Virus record (IMG/VR): IMGVR_UViG_3300029787_000124
Coordinates: 1-39,889 of that record
From: a virus
DNA length: 39,889 nucleotides
Strand: one strand, 5' to 3'
Both the position numbers and the translations under genes were made by a program. Each line of letters starts with the position of its first letter. Within the stretch, counting starts at the first letter, position 1. The notes beneath the pieces are model-generated. The model worked only from the letters and a program-made list of their open reading frames with translations, made no database searches and was not told the DNA's origin. Shown here one piece after another: positions 33,868 through 39,889 of this stretch.

Positions 33868-34168
33868 CTTCTTTGTTCTCGTTCAGAAGATCAAACAGTT
33901 GTTCCTTATCATCGTCAGTAAGGCCGACATTTCCTGTTTTTTGTCTCTGAAGGATGGCCGCGAGCTTCACCATCTGCTCATTTGAACGTTGAAGATTTTC
34001 AACAAACTTTGCCGCCAGAGGACCAAACTCTCTGCGGTCGTGTGAGGAAGTCGCCATGTCGGCCATAACATCCATTAGGAGTGTTTTGGCCATGGCACGG
34101 TCTTCCTTGATGTTCTTGGTGGTTTCCTCGATGTAGGTTTCTAAACTTAGATCTCGCTGTTTTCCCAT
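33857..34168 (-). CDS. small helical protein downstream of the late sigma factor (103 aa)
   Basis: The function is unknown. The protein is almost entirely helical and charged (ETYIEETTKNIKEDRAMAKT, then AAKFVENLQRSNEQMVKLAA), with an acidic C-terminus LTDDDKEQLFDLLNENKEDD. It overlaps the sigma-factor gene by 22 bp and the hub gene by 11 bp, so it is translated with both. The QLFDLL segment (residues 90-95) has the hydrophobic-plus-acidic character of sliding-clamp-binding peptides. T4 has a small late co-activator, gp33, that works with gp55 and the clamp. Whether this is such a protein is conjecture; a small terminase or assembly protein would also fit. Confidence 0.7.
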   Translation of the reverse strand: MGKQRDLSLETYIEETTKNIKEDRAMAKTLLMDVMADMATSSHDRREFGPLAAKFVENLQRSNEQMVKLAAILQRQKTGNVGLTDDDKEQLFDLLNENKEDDR

Positions 34169-34833
34169 TTTACTTTGAACGTCCTATATCTCTTTCGGAG
34201 TTTATTCAAGTTGTTAACCACCTGCTTAGTGTTTAACCCCGTGATCTCCCGAAGGTATAAGTAAATAGCTTTTTTATTGAAAATTTCTATTTGATCGGCG
34301 GAGTCTAGCAGGATTCGAACAGCCATGAGAACCTTTTTCTCGTTCTCCTTAATCATAAAGGAGTCCCAAGTCTCTATCTCGCTGTTGAGAGAAGTCCAAA
34401 ATTCTATCTCAGACCTTTTGTCATAGTATGTGATCTCGTCAGAAACCAGATCCTCGTCCACTTCATTAAGAACATCCTCCATGAAGACCTCTGTCTGAAG
34501 GCGCTTCTTGGTTCTCTTAACTTTGTGAATAAACCAGTTTTTGGTGACGACTGAGAAATATGAAAAGGCCTTCGAGCCCTTGTTGGGGTCATACTTGTTT
34601 AGAATGGTTGTGAGCCAAACCTTGCAGTCAGCTCGCAAATATTCAATATTTGGTAGTGTCGTAAAACGATAGGTGTAGATAATCTTATCTACCATGTGAT
34701 CAAACGCAGGCTGGATGTACTCCTCGTACAACTTAGATCGCAACTCCCTGTCATCTGTCAGGGCGTATTTAACTATTGCGTCCTCGTGTACCTGCGTAAA
34801 GTAATGATTTTTCTTGCTCTTCTTCCTCGGCAT
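34147..34833 (-). CDS. gp55-like late-transcription sigma factor (228 aa)
   Basis: Residues ~30-110 contain the sigma region-2-like core: LYEEYIQPAFDHMVDKIIYT, LPNIEYLRADCKVWLTTILN, then DPNKGSKAFSYFSVVTKNWF. This is the conserved pattern of T4 gp55-type sigma factors, which direct host RNA polymerase to short late promoters together with the sliding clamp. At 228 aa it is longer than T4 gp55 (185). The extra C-terminal part (~187-220, FNKKAIYLYLREITGLNTKQ, then NNLNKLRKRYR) looks like a helix-turn-helix. GAGG nine bases upstream supports the ATG, although the start lies 65 bp inside the preceding gene. It probably controls the structural genes that follow. Confidence 0.88.
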   Translation of the reverse strand: MPRKKSKKNHYFTQVHEDAIVKYALTDDRELRSKLYEEYIQPAFDHMVDKIIYTYRFTTLPNIEYLRADCKVWLTTILNKYDPNKGSKAFSYFSVVTKNWFIHKVKRTKKRLQTEVFMEDVLNEVDEDLVSDEITYYDKRSEIEFWTSLNSEIETWDSFMIKENEKKVLMAVRILLDSADQIEIFNKKAIYLYLREITGLNTKQVVNNLNKLRKRYRTFKVKWENSEI

Positions 34834-35140
34834 TTAATGCTTCCTCTAGTTCTTCCTCTAGCTCCTCGTCTATTGTGTACTCAAATACATCCCGAAAGTT
34901 CTGCATCTCATCATTGACCTGCCTAATGCGGTCGAGGAGTTCCTGTATGATAGGCTCTCCATGATATGAATCCATGCCATACATGTCCTTAACAAACACC
35001 TGAAATGCCTTTGTCATCAAATACAGTTCAGATATGGTGTCCGACAAGTACAAAAACTTTTGCAATAGACGAGTAACATACCAAGCTAGTAGTACATTCG
35101 CTACGATTGAAATAGCAATTAAAACATAAATTGTTGACAT
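34769..35140 (-). CDS. small one-pass membrane protein with acidic tail (123 aa)
   Basis: Residues ~3-22 form a clear transmembrane helix (IYVLIAISIVANVLLAWYV). This is followed by a helical, probably coiled segment and a very acidic C-terminus (DEELEEELEEALNAEEEEQE). No signal-peptidase site or enzyme motif is present. The 3' 65 bases overlap the start of the sigma gene in another frame. The first base of the zinc-ribbon gene's stop region lies immediately upstream. The role is unknown; comparable small membrane proteins sit beside gp55-like genes in phage genomes I have seen, but I cannot give a function. Confidence 0.75.
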   Translation of the reverse strand: MSTIYVLIAISIVANVLLAWYVTRLLQKFLYLSDTISELYLMTKAFQVFVKDMYGMDSYHGEPIIQELLDRIRQVNDEMQNFRDVFEYTIDEELEEELEEALNAEEEEQEKSLLYAGTRGRNS

Positions 35141-35389
35141 TTATCTATCTTTATCCAATTTTTTTCTTTGCTGCTGCAATTCGTGTCGCGAATCTTCTAT
35201 AAATCGTTCAGTTATTTGACCAACTTTTTTCTTTTCTGTTCCCGCCTTGTTGGTCCTGAACTGCGTTAGCATTTTTACTAACGTATCTTTGTTACCACAC
35301 TCAGGGCAATCGGTTTCAACGTCGCTAGAAGCGTGACTTATGACGGAAATCTTATCGCATGTTGTGCAACGATATTGATATCGTGGCAT
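35141..35389 (-). CDS. FmdB-type zinc ribbon protein (82 aa)
   Basis: The N-terminus MPRYQYRCTTCDK and the second pair CPECGNK (Cys8, Cys11, Cys28, Cys31) give the four-cysteine ribbon of the FmdB/CxxC_CxxC regulatory family. The rest is a basic, helical tail (EKKKVGQITERFIEDSRHEL, then RKKLDKDR) that may bind nucleic acid or protein. Family members are small putative regulators of mostly unknown target. Its start shares a TAATG with the 51-aa gene upstream. A role in regulating transcription beside the late sigma factor is plausible but not shown. Confidence 0.82.
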   Translation of the reverse strand: MPRYQYRCTTCDKISVISHASSDVETDCPECGNKDTLVKMLTQFRTNKAGTEKKKVGQITERFIEDSRHELQQQRKKLDKDR

Positions 35390-35544
35390 TACTTCTTGCG
35401 TTCGAGGGTCCTAAGTCTCTTGTCAATATCAGTAAGGTGCTTCTCAAGCGATCTTGCCTGTTCGCGGAGGGCCTCACGGATCTGAGAATCAACGAGTTCC
35501 GTTGTTTCAATCTTAGTAATAAAATCAGTCTTCTTCTTTAACAT
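35389..35544 (-). CDS. 51-aa coiled-coil protein
   Basis: A short gene between the 72-aa and zinc-ribbon genes. It reads MLKKKTDFITKIETTELVDS, then a charged helix through REALREQARSLEKHLTDIDK, ending RLRTLERKK. Heptad-like spacing of Leu/Ile suggests a short coiled coil. I chose the ATG at 35544 because AAGGAG lies nine bases upstream; an in-frame ATG at 35553 abuts the ribosome site. The stop forms TAATG with the next start. The function is unknown. Its fit in the tight gene chain, with no other frame open there on this strand, is the main evidence that it is real. Confidence 0.7.
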   Translation of the reverse strand: MLKKKTDFITKIETTELVDSQIREALREQARSLEKHLTDIDKRLRTLERKK

Positions 35545-35545
35545 C

Positions 35546-35764
35546 TTATTCATCTCCTTCTAAAGGTAAAGTATTTTCTTCGACAGTGACATCCTCAAAG
35601 TTAACCACAGGAGGATTAGTGACCACTAACTCGGAATGGGAGTTGTCCTCGGGGTTGACCTGAAAGTCCATGTCCTGAAGAATTGGAACAATGTCGCTCT
35701 GCTCCATAAGTGATCGCTGGAGGGCCATCATTAAGGCCCCAACTGCTTGGTTTGATAGTTTCAT
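35546..35764 (-). CDS. small acidic conserved phage protein (72 aa)
   Basis: The protein starts MKLSNQAVGALMMALQRSLM, a helix that looks conserved, and continues with SDIVPILQDMDFQV. The second half is acidic and proline-containing (LVVTNPPVVNFEDVTVEENT, ending LPLEGDE). I recall similar small proteins in marine T4-like phage genomes but know no function. AAGGAGACATAAA precedes the ATG, and the stop codon lies within the ribosome-site region of the 51-aa gene. It separates the sugar cassette from the small regulatory genes. Confidence 0.75.
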   Translation of the reverse strand: MKLSNQAVGALMMALQRSLMEQSDIVPILQDMDFQVNPEDNSHSELVVTNPPVVNFEDVTVEENTLPLEGDE

Positions 35765-35765
35765 T

Positions 35766-36599
35766 TTATGTCTCCTTAATAAAACAATCTTTGATTGCTT
35801 GCTTTGAATCTATTGTAGCAGACCAGCCAATATTTTTTAATTTAGCTGTATCCGCCTTTGTTGTTTTCACATCCCCTACACGTTCTGGGACGTAAGAGAA
35901 TTTGACCTGATTGTTATCTTCTACAATTTGCTTTATGTCGTTCAGAGAAATGACGGCGCCAGATCCGACGTCAAACCATTCTCCACCAAAGTCTTTATCA
36001 TAGTTCATGCAGAATACATTAGCCGCAACGATGTCATCTACATGAACAAAGTCTCTGCTTTGTGTTCCGTCCCCGTCTAAGCGGAGTGGGAGACCCTTGC
36101 TAATCATCTCCATCCATGCACAAATAACTGTTGAGTAGGATCCACCATACTCCTGATCTTCCGAGAAGACGTTGAAATAGCGCAAGCAAACCGTGTCTAG
36201 TCCATATAGCTGCGAGTATAATTTACACTCTTGTTCTGAGATTAGCTTGTGAAGGCCATATGGAGAGTTCGGACCATCTCCATCACCTAACACTGCTGAT
36301 GAGGAGCTGAAGATTACCCTTGTAACCCCATGGTTCTTAGCCCATTCTAGTAGGATGGATGTGACATAGGCGTTATGCCTGAATGTATAACTTGGCTGTT
36401 CTACAGAGTAATTGACTCTTGGCAGTGCAGCCATGTGAAAAACGTAATCAAAGTCTTCATCAGGCAAGCAGTTGGCTATATCCTCTCCCTCTTTAAGGTC
36501 AATGCCGCGGATATATGTTTCCGAAGAGCAATTTTCTTGTAGATGGGAGAGCAGATGCGAGCCAATGTAGCCTCTGTGACCCGTGATTAGGATTTTCAT
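35766..36599 (-). CDS. GalE/WbpP-like NAD-dependent epimerase/dehydratase (extended SDR)
   Basis: I begin at the ATG at 36599 (MKILITGHRGYIGSHLL), because the Rossmann strand starts there; an upstream in-frame ATG adds nine unrelated residues. The protein is then 277 aa. It has the NAD-binding G-x-x-G-x-x-G (Gly7, Gly10, Gly13), the serine run FSSSSAV (98-103), and the catalytic Tyr114-x-x-x-Lys118 (SPYGLHKLISE). LRYFNVF and SRDFVHVDDI are typical of UDP-hexose 4-epimerases and relatives. Substrate cannot be read from the sequence. Directly after the GDP-mannose dehydratase gene it could instead reduce or epimerise the GDP-4-keto-6-deoxy sugar, but its motifs look more GalE-like than fucose-synthase-like. 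Confidence 0.82.
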   Translation of the reverse strand: MKILITGHRGYIGSHLLSHLQENCSSETYIRGIDLKEGEDIANCLPDEDFDYVFHMAALPRVNYSVEQPSYTFRHNAYVTSILLEWAKNHGVTRVIFSSSSAVLGDGDGPNSPYGLHKLISEQECKLYSQLYGLDTVCLRYFNVFSEDQEYGGSYSTVICAWMEMISKGLPLRLDGDGTQSRDFVHVDDIVAANVFCMNYDKDFGGEWFDVGSGAVISLNDIKQIVEDNNQVKFSYVPERVGDVKTTKADTAKLKNIGWSATIDSKQAIKDCFIKET

Positions 36600-36600
36600 T

Positions 36601-37575
36601 TTAGAGTTCGTTTTGCCATCTCTCAATCATGTCATCCAGCAGAGTCTCGAAAGTGAACTCTGGTGTCCAACCCAAGACCTCTCTGGACTTGGAGGAGTCA
36701 CCCTTGAGGTATTTGAGTTCCTCTGGTCGCATGTACTTCGGGTTCTGGACGACATAATCGCGGTAGTCCATTCCTAGCTTGGTAAAGACTGTATCACACA
36801 GGTCTCTAACAGAGTGAGCTTCGCCGGTTGCAACGATAAATTCGTCAGCAACATCATGATTGACAATCATGTGCATGGCTCTCACATAGTCCTGGGAGTG
36901 GCCCCAGTCACGGTAAGAATCCATATTGCCAAGCTCAAGGTTTTCCTGCAGACCCTTCTTGATAGCCACGGCTCCCTTGACAACCTTGTTGGTGACGAAG
37001 TTAGAACCTCGGCGTGGGGACTCATGATTAAAAAGAATACCGTTGCATGCATGAAGGCCGTAAGCGTGCCTATAATGCCTTACAAGGTTGTACCCCATAA
37101 CTTTAGCGCAGCCGTAAGGACTAACGGGATTCATGGGCGTTGTGAGCCTCTGGAAGCCATCGTCGTCGACGGAGTTGCCAAACATCTCGGAAGAGCTGGC
37201 CTGATAGAACTTAGCTCCGGGGCAGATCGTACGGTAGACCTCTAGAAGGTGCAGGACACCAAGAGCATTTGTCTGAATTGTAAAAGAAGGCATATCGAAG
37301 CTGACGCGGACATGACTCATGGCGCCAAGGTTGTAAATCTCATCTGGCATTACCTGCGATACGATTCTAACCAACGAAGGATAGTCTAGAAGATCTCCAT
37401 AGTAAGCGTGGACGTTCTCTCCCAGGCCGTACTTGTGGAGTCTGTGGTTCTGGTTCTCCGCGACCGAGTGGCGACGGACAATGCCGTGGACTTCGTATCC
37501 CAACGACAGTAGGTGCTCTGTCAAATAGCTGCCGTCTTGGCCAGCGATTCCTGTAATCAGTGCTTTCTTCTTCAT
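36601..37575 (-). CDS. gmd: GDP-mannose 4,6-dehydratase
   Basis: The protein has 324 aa, the normal length. It carries the NADP-binding motif ITGIAGQDGSYL (Gly9, Gly12, Gly15), the active-site run ASSSEMFG (Glu130), the catalytic Tyr154-x-x-x-Lys158 (SPYGCAKVMGYN), and the family signature FNHESPRRGSNFVTNKV (182-198). SYRDWGHSQDYVRAMHMI and YMRPEELKYLKGD are also characteristic. The enzyme converts GDP-D-mannose to GDP-4-keto-6-deoxy-D-mannose, the branch point for GDP-fucose, GDP-rhamnose and GDP-perosamine. Its start overlaps the aminotransferase stop (ATGA), and the epimerase gene follows after one base. The intact active site argues that it works. Confidence 0.95.
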   Translation of the reverse strand: MKKKALITGIAGQDGSYLTEHLLSLGYEVHGIVRRHSVAENQNHRLHKYGLGENVHAYYGDLLDYPSLVRIVSQVMPDEIYNLGAMSHVRVSFDMPSFTIQTNALGVLHLLEVYRTICPGAKFYQASSSEMFGNSVDDDGFQRLTTPMNPVSPYGCAKVMGYNLVRHYRHAYGLHACNGILFNHESPRRGSNFVTNKVVKGAVAIKKGLQENLELGNMDSYRDWGHSQDYVRAMHMIVNHDVADEFIVATGEAHSVRDLCDTVFTKLGMDYRDYVVQNPKYMRPEELKYLKGDSSKSREVLGWTPEFTFETLLDDMIERWQNEL

Positions 37576-38171
37576 TTCTTAAAAATCTCCAATTTTGTAA
37601 GGTCAGGCCAATCTGTAACGACCCATTTATGTGGCTTAGTCTTTATAGCTTCTGGAAGCTTTTCTAGTCCCAGCGAAGCAACCTCCGGTGTCATATAGTA
37701 ATGAAGTCCGAAGGTATCAATGTTCTGCTCTCTCCACGGTATATCTGGTATTCTACCATCGTATGACATCTTTTTTAATTGGATCGCATCCTTTTCGTCA
37801 TCTAAAAGAATGACACCACCACGACCAAGACTCAAGTGCTTCGCATACTGGAAACTGATACACATGAAGGATCCAGGGATGTAACTATTTCTTGTCCAGA
37901 GTACGGCTGCATCATAGATCGGCTTTGGCTCATCGTTTATCTTGTAGCAATCTTGCCATGCTTCGTCTCTCCATTCAAGGCCAATGTTTAATTTGTTAGC
38001 CAAGAATGGAACTGACAGGTATGTTCTTCTCGGAACATTTATCTTATCGAGCTTTTGGTATCGCACACAAAGTTCTATGCCATGCGTGCAACTGTCCACT
38101 GCAACAGCGTATGGGCAGCCAAAAAACTCGGCCAATTGATTTTCAAACTTTCTTACGGGCTCAAAACTCAT
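37572..38171 (-). CDS. minimal DegT/DnrJ/EryC1-type PLP aminotransferase (199 aa)
   Basis: The N-terminus KFENQLAEFFGCPYAVAVDS, then CTHGIELCV, is the usual start of sugar aminotransferases. PIYDAAVLW supplies the Asp that contacts the PLP nitrogen (Asp87). CISFQYAKHLSLGRGGVILL supplies the PLP lysine (Lys111). HYYMTPEVASLGLEKL matches the family's N-Y-R-M-T-E-I-Q-A-A-x-G segment. Full enzymes have about 370 residues; this protein ends after that segment, lacking the C-terminal domain, and its N-terminal part is also condensed. It is coupled to gmd (ATGA) and to the GT gene (ATGA). A GDP-perosamine-type amination of the Gmd product is possible. It may also be inactive or need a partner. Confidence 0.78.
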   Translation of the reverse strand: MSFEPVRKFENQLAEFFGCPYAVAVDSCTHGIELCVRYQKLDKINVPRRTYLSVPFLANKLNIGLEWRDEAWQDCYKINDEPKPIYDAAVLWTRNSYIPGSFMCISFQYAKHLSLGRGGVILLDDEKDAIQLKKMSYDGRIPDIPWREQNIDTFGLHYYMTPEVASLGLEKLPEAIKTKPHKWVVTDWPDLTKLEIFKK

Positions 38172-38989
38172 TTATCTATCAATCCTTTTTGTTCAGCAAA
38201 CTGCTTAATACCGTAATTCCAGTATATATGATCTAAGGTCAAGTCTTTAGCTAAGTTGTAATTCTCTTCTACCACGCTCAGCTTGCTGTTGTAATGCTCT
38301 TCGGAGACAACGTTGGTCAGAATATCTTTCAGCTCGTCTATTGTCTGGAAGAATAGGACACCTTCGGTATTATAATAATCATGAATGTTCGAGCTTTCGT
38401 TGCCCCAGTATATGGGGATGGACCCACAACAGAACGCATCGTTGACCTTTTCGCTGGCATATCCGTTTTCTTCATTCTCAACCACAACATGGTATCGATA
38501 ATCTGCCAGACCCTCTGTTTTTGTTTCAACAGGATTGTATTCTCTACCATACACATCCATCACATTGAGATCCTTCAATTCCTTAACGATTTCGTGTCGG
38601 AAGCGATGACCTTGGGTCACTGCGGCCGCAGAGAAGATAGCAGATGTCATCTTAGACTTATCGTACATCTTTCTCTCTTCTTTAGGAATCCAGATCTTTG
38701 GCCATATTGGATAGTATACAAACTTATCAGCATTCGCTGCCATGTCCTTGTTGTGTGTCATGATCAGGTCAAAATATGAATGATTCTGGTATACCCACTT
38801 GTATGTCCCGCCTGCAACCGTAATCGGCTCAATCAACAATGCAATTTTATATTTACTATGGTGATGCGGCGCGGACCAGCAGGCCACATCGACATACACC
38901 GTAATATCTGATGGCTGGTCTGTGAACAGATCGCCGTAGACACTTGGACCCAACGACCTTTCGGCCAAACGTACTTTTATATCATACAT
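38168..38989 (-). CDS. GT10 (alpha-1,3-fucosyltransferase-like) glycosyltransferase
   Basis: I start at the ATG at 38989, with AAGGAA upstream and an 8-bp overlap with the cupin stop; the TTG one codon earlier is less likely. The protein has 273 aa, without a membrane segment. The donor-binding signature of family GT10 is visible near residues 164-197: YRYHVVVENEENGYASEKVN, then DAFCCGSIPIYWG. These enzymes usually transfer fucose, or a related 6-deoxy sugar, from a GDP donor. That fits the gmd gene two positions downstream. The N-terminal half is short for the family. The acceptor is unknown: a virion protein, a host glycan or another phage product. Confidence 0.82.
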   Translation of the reverse strand: MYDIKVRLAERSLGPSVYGDLFTDQPSDITVYVDVACWSAPHHHSKYKIALLIEPITVAGGTYKWVYQNHSYFDLIMTHNKDMAANADKFVYYPIWPKIWIPKEERKMYDKSKMTSAIFSAAAVTQGHRFRHEIVKELKDLNVMDVYGREYNPVETKTEGLADYRYHVVVENEENGYASEKVNDAFCCGSIPIYWGNESSNIHDYYNTEGVLFFQTIDELKDILTNVVSEEHYNSKLSVVEENYNLAKDLTLDHIYWNYGIKQFAEQKGLIDK

Positions 38990-39395
38990 CAATAAATTCC
39001 TTATCTAACTCCTGACCATAATATGGGCCAGTCTTATATTCGTATACAACTGTATCATCCTCAAGGCAAAGGTAGTTGTGACCACCTCTAAACGATATGG
39101 TGCAATCCCCTTGTCCCAACGTTTCCTCTGCGAGAAGGGTCTGATCAACGTCGTACAGAAACACTTTTACAGAGCCCTTGACAACAACCCAAGACTCTTG
39201 TGTTATGTTGGCAACTTTGTTGCATTCAATATGTTGGTGTGCCCTGAAAGTCTTCCCTTCGTTTAAACGAAAGACCGATACTTGTAAGAACTCTTCTTCG
39301 GGGCTTAGATCGGTTCTTTTTTCAGCGATCTCATCATACCGATTGATGGTATGCATCAGAAGGCCTTCTTCCACTTTTGAAAAGATCTTTTTCAC
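38982..39395 (-). CDS. cupin-fold protein of sugar biosynthesis clusters (137 aa)
   Basis: A single small cupin barrel. FRAHQHIECNK gives His53 and His55, ITQESWVVVKGSVKVFLYD gives Glu67, and FRGGHNYL gives His106; together these can bind one metal. The C-terminus YEYKTGPYYGQELDKEFI is a pattern I know from small cupins in O-antigen and capsule gene clusters, where their roles (isomerase, or unknown) are not settled. The start is GTG with GAGG seven bases upstream, three bases after the sulfotransferase stop. The GT gene overlaps its end. Which sugar it acts on cannot be read from the sequence. Confidence 0.82.
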   Translation of the reverse strand: MKKIFSKVEEGLLMHTINRYDEIAEKRTDLSPEEEFLQVSVFRLNEGKTFRAHQHIECNKVANITQESWVVVKGSVKVFLYDVDQTLLAEETLGQGDCTISFRGGHNYLCLEDDTVVYEYKTGPYYGQELDKEFIDV

Positions 39396-39397
39396 TT

Positions 39398-39889
39398 TTA
39401 ATCCTCAAACTTGTAACTAAAATATTCTATATCATTTTTGAAATATTGTTCAACCATATCTCTAAGTTCATCGTCATAGAAACAATCATATGATGGCATG
39501 TTGTCGGTGTTGAACTCTTTCGGAGGCAAGTCACTAACATTTACCTTGTTTCCAGTCTCCAACGTCTTGTTGGGATTGCGGAAGTCTCTCACATCAATGC
39601 CAAGATGATCACACACCTGATTCATTCCGTTAGCGTAGTCCTCTAGCCTTACAATCTGGTCAAACTTGATATCTCCCAGCTCGCTGGTCTGACTCTGGAG
39701 GTGCTGCTCCAGATACTGGTCTGGGGTGTCACACACAAAGTTTACCAGGTCTCTGAATGTAAAATCTTCGCTGTTCATATTCTGCTGTCGCACATCAATA
39801 GGCCATGTGGAATTTTTCCACCAAACAGCGACCTTCTTGTTCTTGTAGTAGCTAACGATTCTCTTCCAGGGATTTCTGCAAACTATAAA
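39398..39889 (-). CDS. carbohydrate sulfotransferase-like protein, C-terminal part (N-terminus outside the window)
   Basis: The reading frame is open through the right edge, so the apparent GTG start at 39793 is internal. The first visible residues FIVCRNPWKRIVSYYKNKKV match the 3'-phosphate-binding loop (R-x-P-x-x-R-x-x-S-x-Y) of PAPS-dependent sulfotransferases. The rest follows the family layout: FTFRDLVNFVCDTPDQYLEQ, then FDQIVRLEDYANGMNQVCDH, then a C-terminal YDDELRDMVEQYFKNDIEYF. The enzyme would move sulfate from PAPS to a hydroxyl of a sugar or related acceptor. At least 163 residues are visible and the N-terminal PAPS loop is missing, so the length is unknown. It heads the sugar-modifying gene run. 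Confidence 0.82.
   Translation of the reverse strand, partial: FIVCRNPWKRIVSYYKNKKVAVWWKNSTWPIDVRQQNMNSEDFTFRDLVNFVCDTPDQYLEQHLQSQTSELGDIKFDQIVRLEDYANGMNQVCDHLGIDVRDFRNPNKTLETGNKVNVSDLPPKEFNTDNMPSYDCFYDDELRDMVEQYFKNDIEYFSYKFED

Noticed and set aside
36600-36626. Earlier start of the epimerase gene
   Set aside because: It adds MRDGKTNSK before the Rossmann strand and overlaps the end of gmd; extended SDR enzymes normally begin at the strand itself.
39398-39793. Sulfotransferase as a complete 131-aa gene starting at GTG 39793
   Set aside because: The frame stays open to the window edge and encodes the PAPS 3'-phosphate loop upstream of that codon, so the codon is internal.

Overview
The window is a block of a tailed, contractile-tail (myovirus-type) bacteriophage genome. 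Every gene I can support lies on the minus strand, packed with 1-22 bp overlaps or gaps of a few bases (two gaps reach about 40-80 bp), and nearly all have Shine-Dalgarno sites. T4-type landmarks are a gp6-like baseplate wedge protein, a gp25-like wedge protein, a gp55-like late sigma factor, a gp61-like primase and a gp47/SbcD-like phosphoesterase. The style of the structural genes (very large lectin-like virion proteins, LT-x-x-G-x-x-RLA-x-G proteins, MKITK-x-RLKE N-termini) resembles marine T4-related phages as I remember them; that is family knowledge, and the host cannot be named from the sequence.

Layout in the direction of transcription (right to left). (1) 39889-35766, a sugar-nucleotide and glycan cassette: sulfotransferase (N-terminus off the right edge), sugar-cluster cupin, GT10 fucosyltransferase-like enzyme, a very short DegT/PLP aminotransferase, GDP-mannose 4,6-dehydratase and a GalE-like epimerase, mostly translationally coupled. 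(2) 35764-33857, small genes and late-transcription control: two small unknowns (one of 51 aa), a zinc ribbon, a one-pass membrane protein, the late sigma factor and a 103-aa acidic-tailed protein. (3) 33867-22628, the baseplate/hub: an OB-like plus M15 peptidase protein, a spike-like protein with an HTH tripeptide (His-Thr-His), a 132-aa unknown, a 1648-aa protein with an internal duplication, a 499-aa unknown, then gp25-like and gp6-like wedge proteins. (4) 22628-2615, large peripheral virion proteins: a DNRLRE-like protein, a 2936-aa LamG-bearing giant, and 305-, 900-, 913-, 308-, 360- and 403-aa proteins, with two recognisable paralogue pairs. (5) 2602-1, nucleic-acid genes: RuvC-like resolvase, primase, two small proteins sharing an N-terminal MKITK motif, then a strong sigma70-type promoter carrying a perfect inverted repeat, driving an SbcD-like nuclease that runs off the left edge.

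How they fit together: sections 3-4 build the baseplate, cell-puncturing device and probable host-recognition appendages. Section 2 supplies the sigma factor expected to transcribe such late genes. Section 1 could make and transfer an unusual deoxy- or amino-sugar, possibly sulfated, either onto virion proteins or onto the host surface. The most interesting leads are the glycan cassette with its minimal aminotransferase, the mucin-like tails on two virion proteins, the duplicated domain of the 1648-aa protein, and the promoter/operator at the left end. No tRNA, CRISPR array, insertion sequence or intergenic stretch above 300 bases is present.
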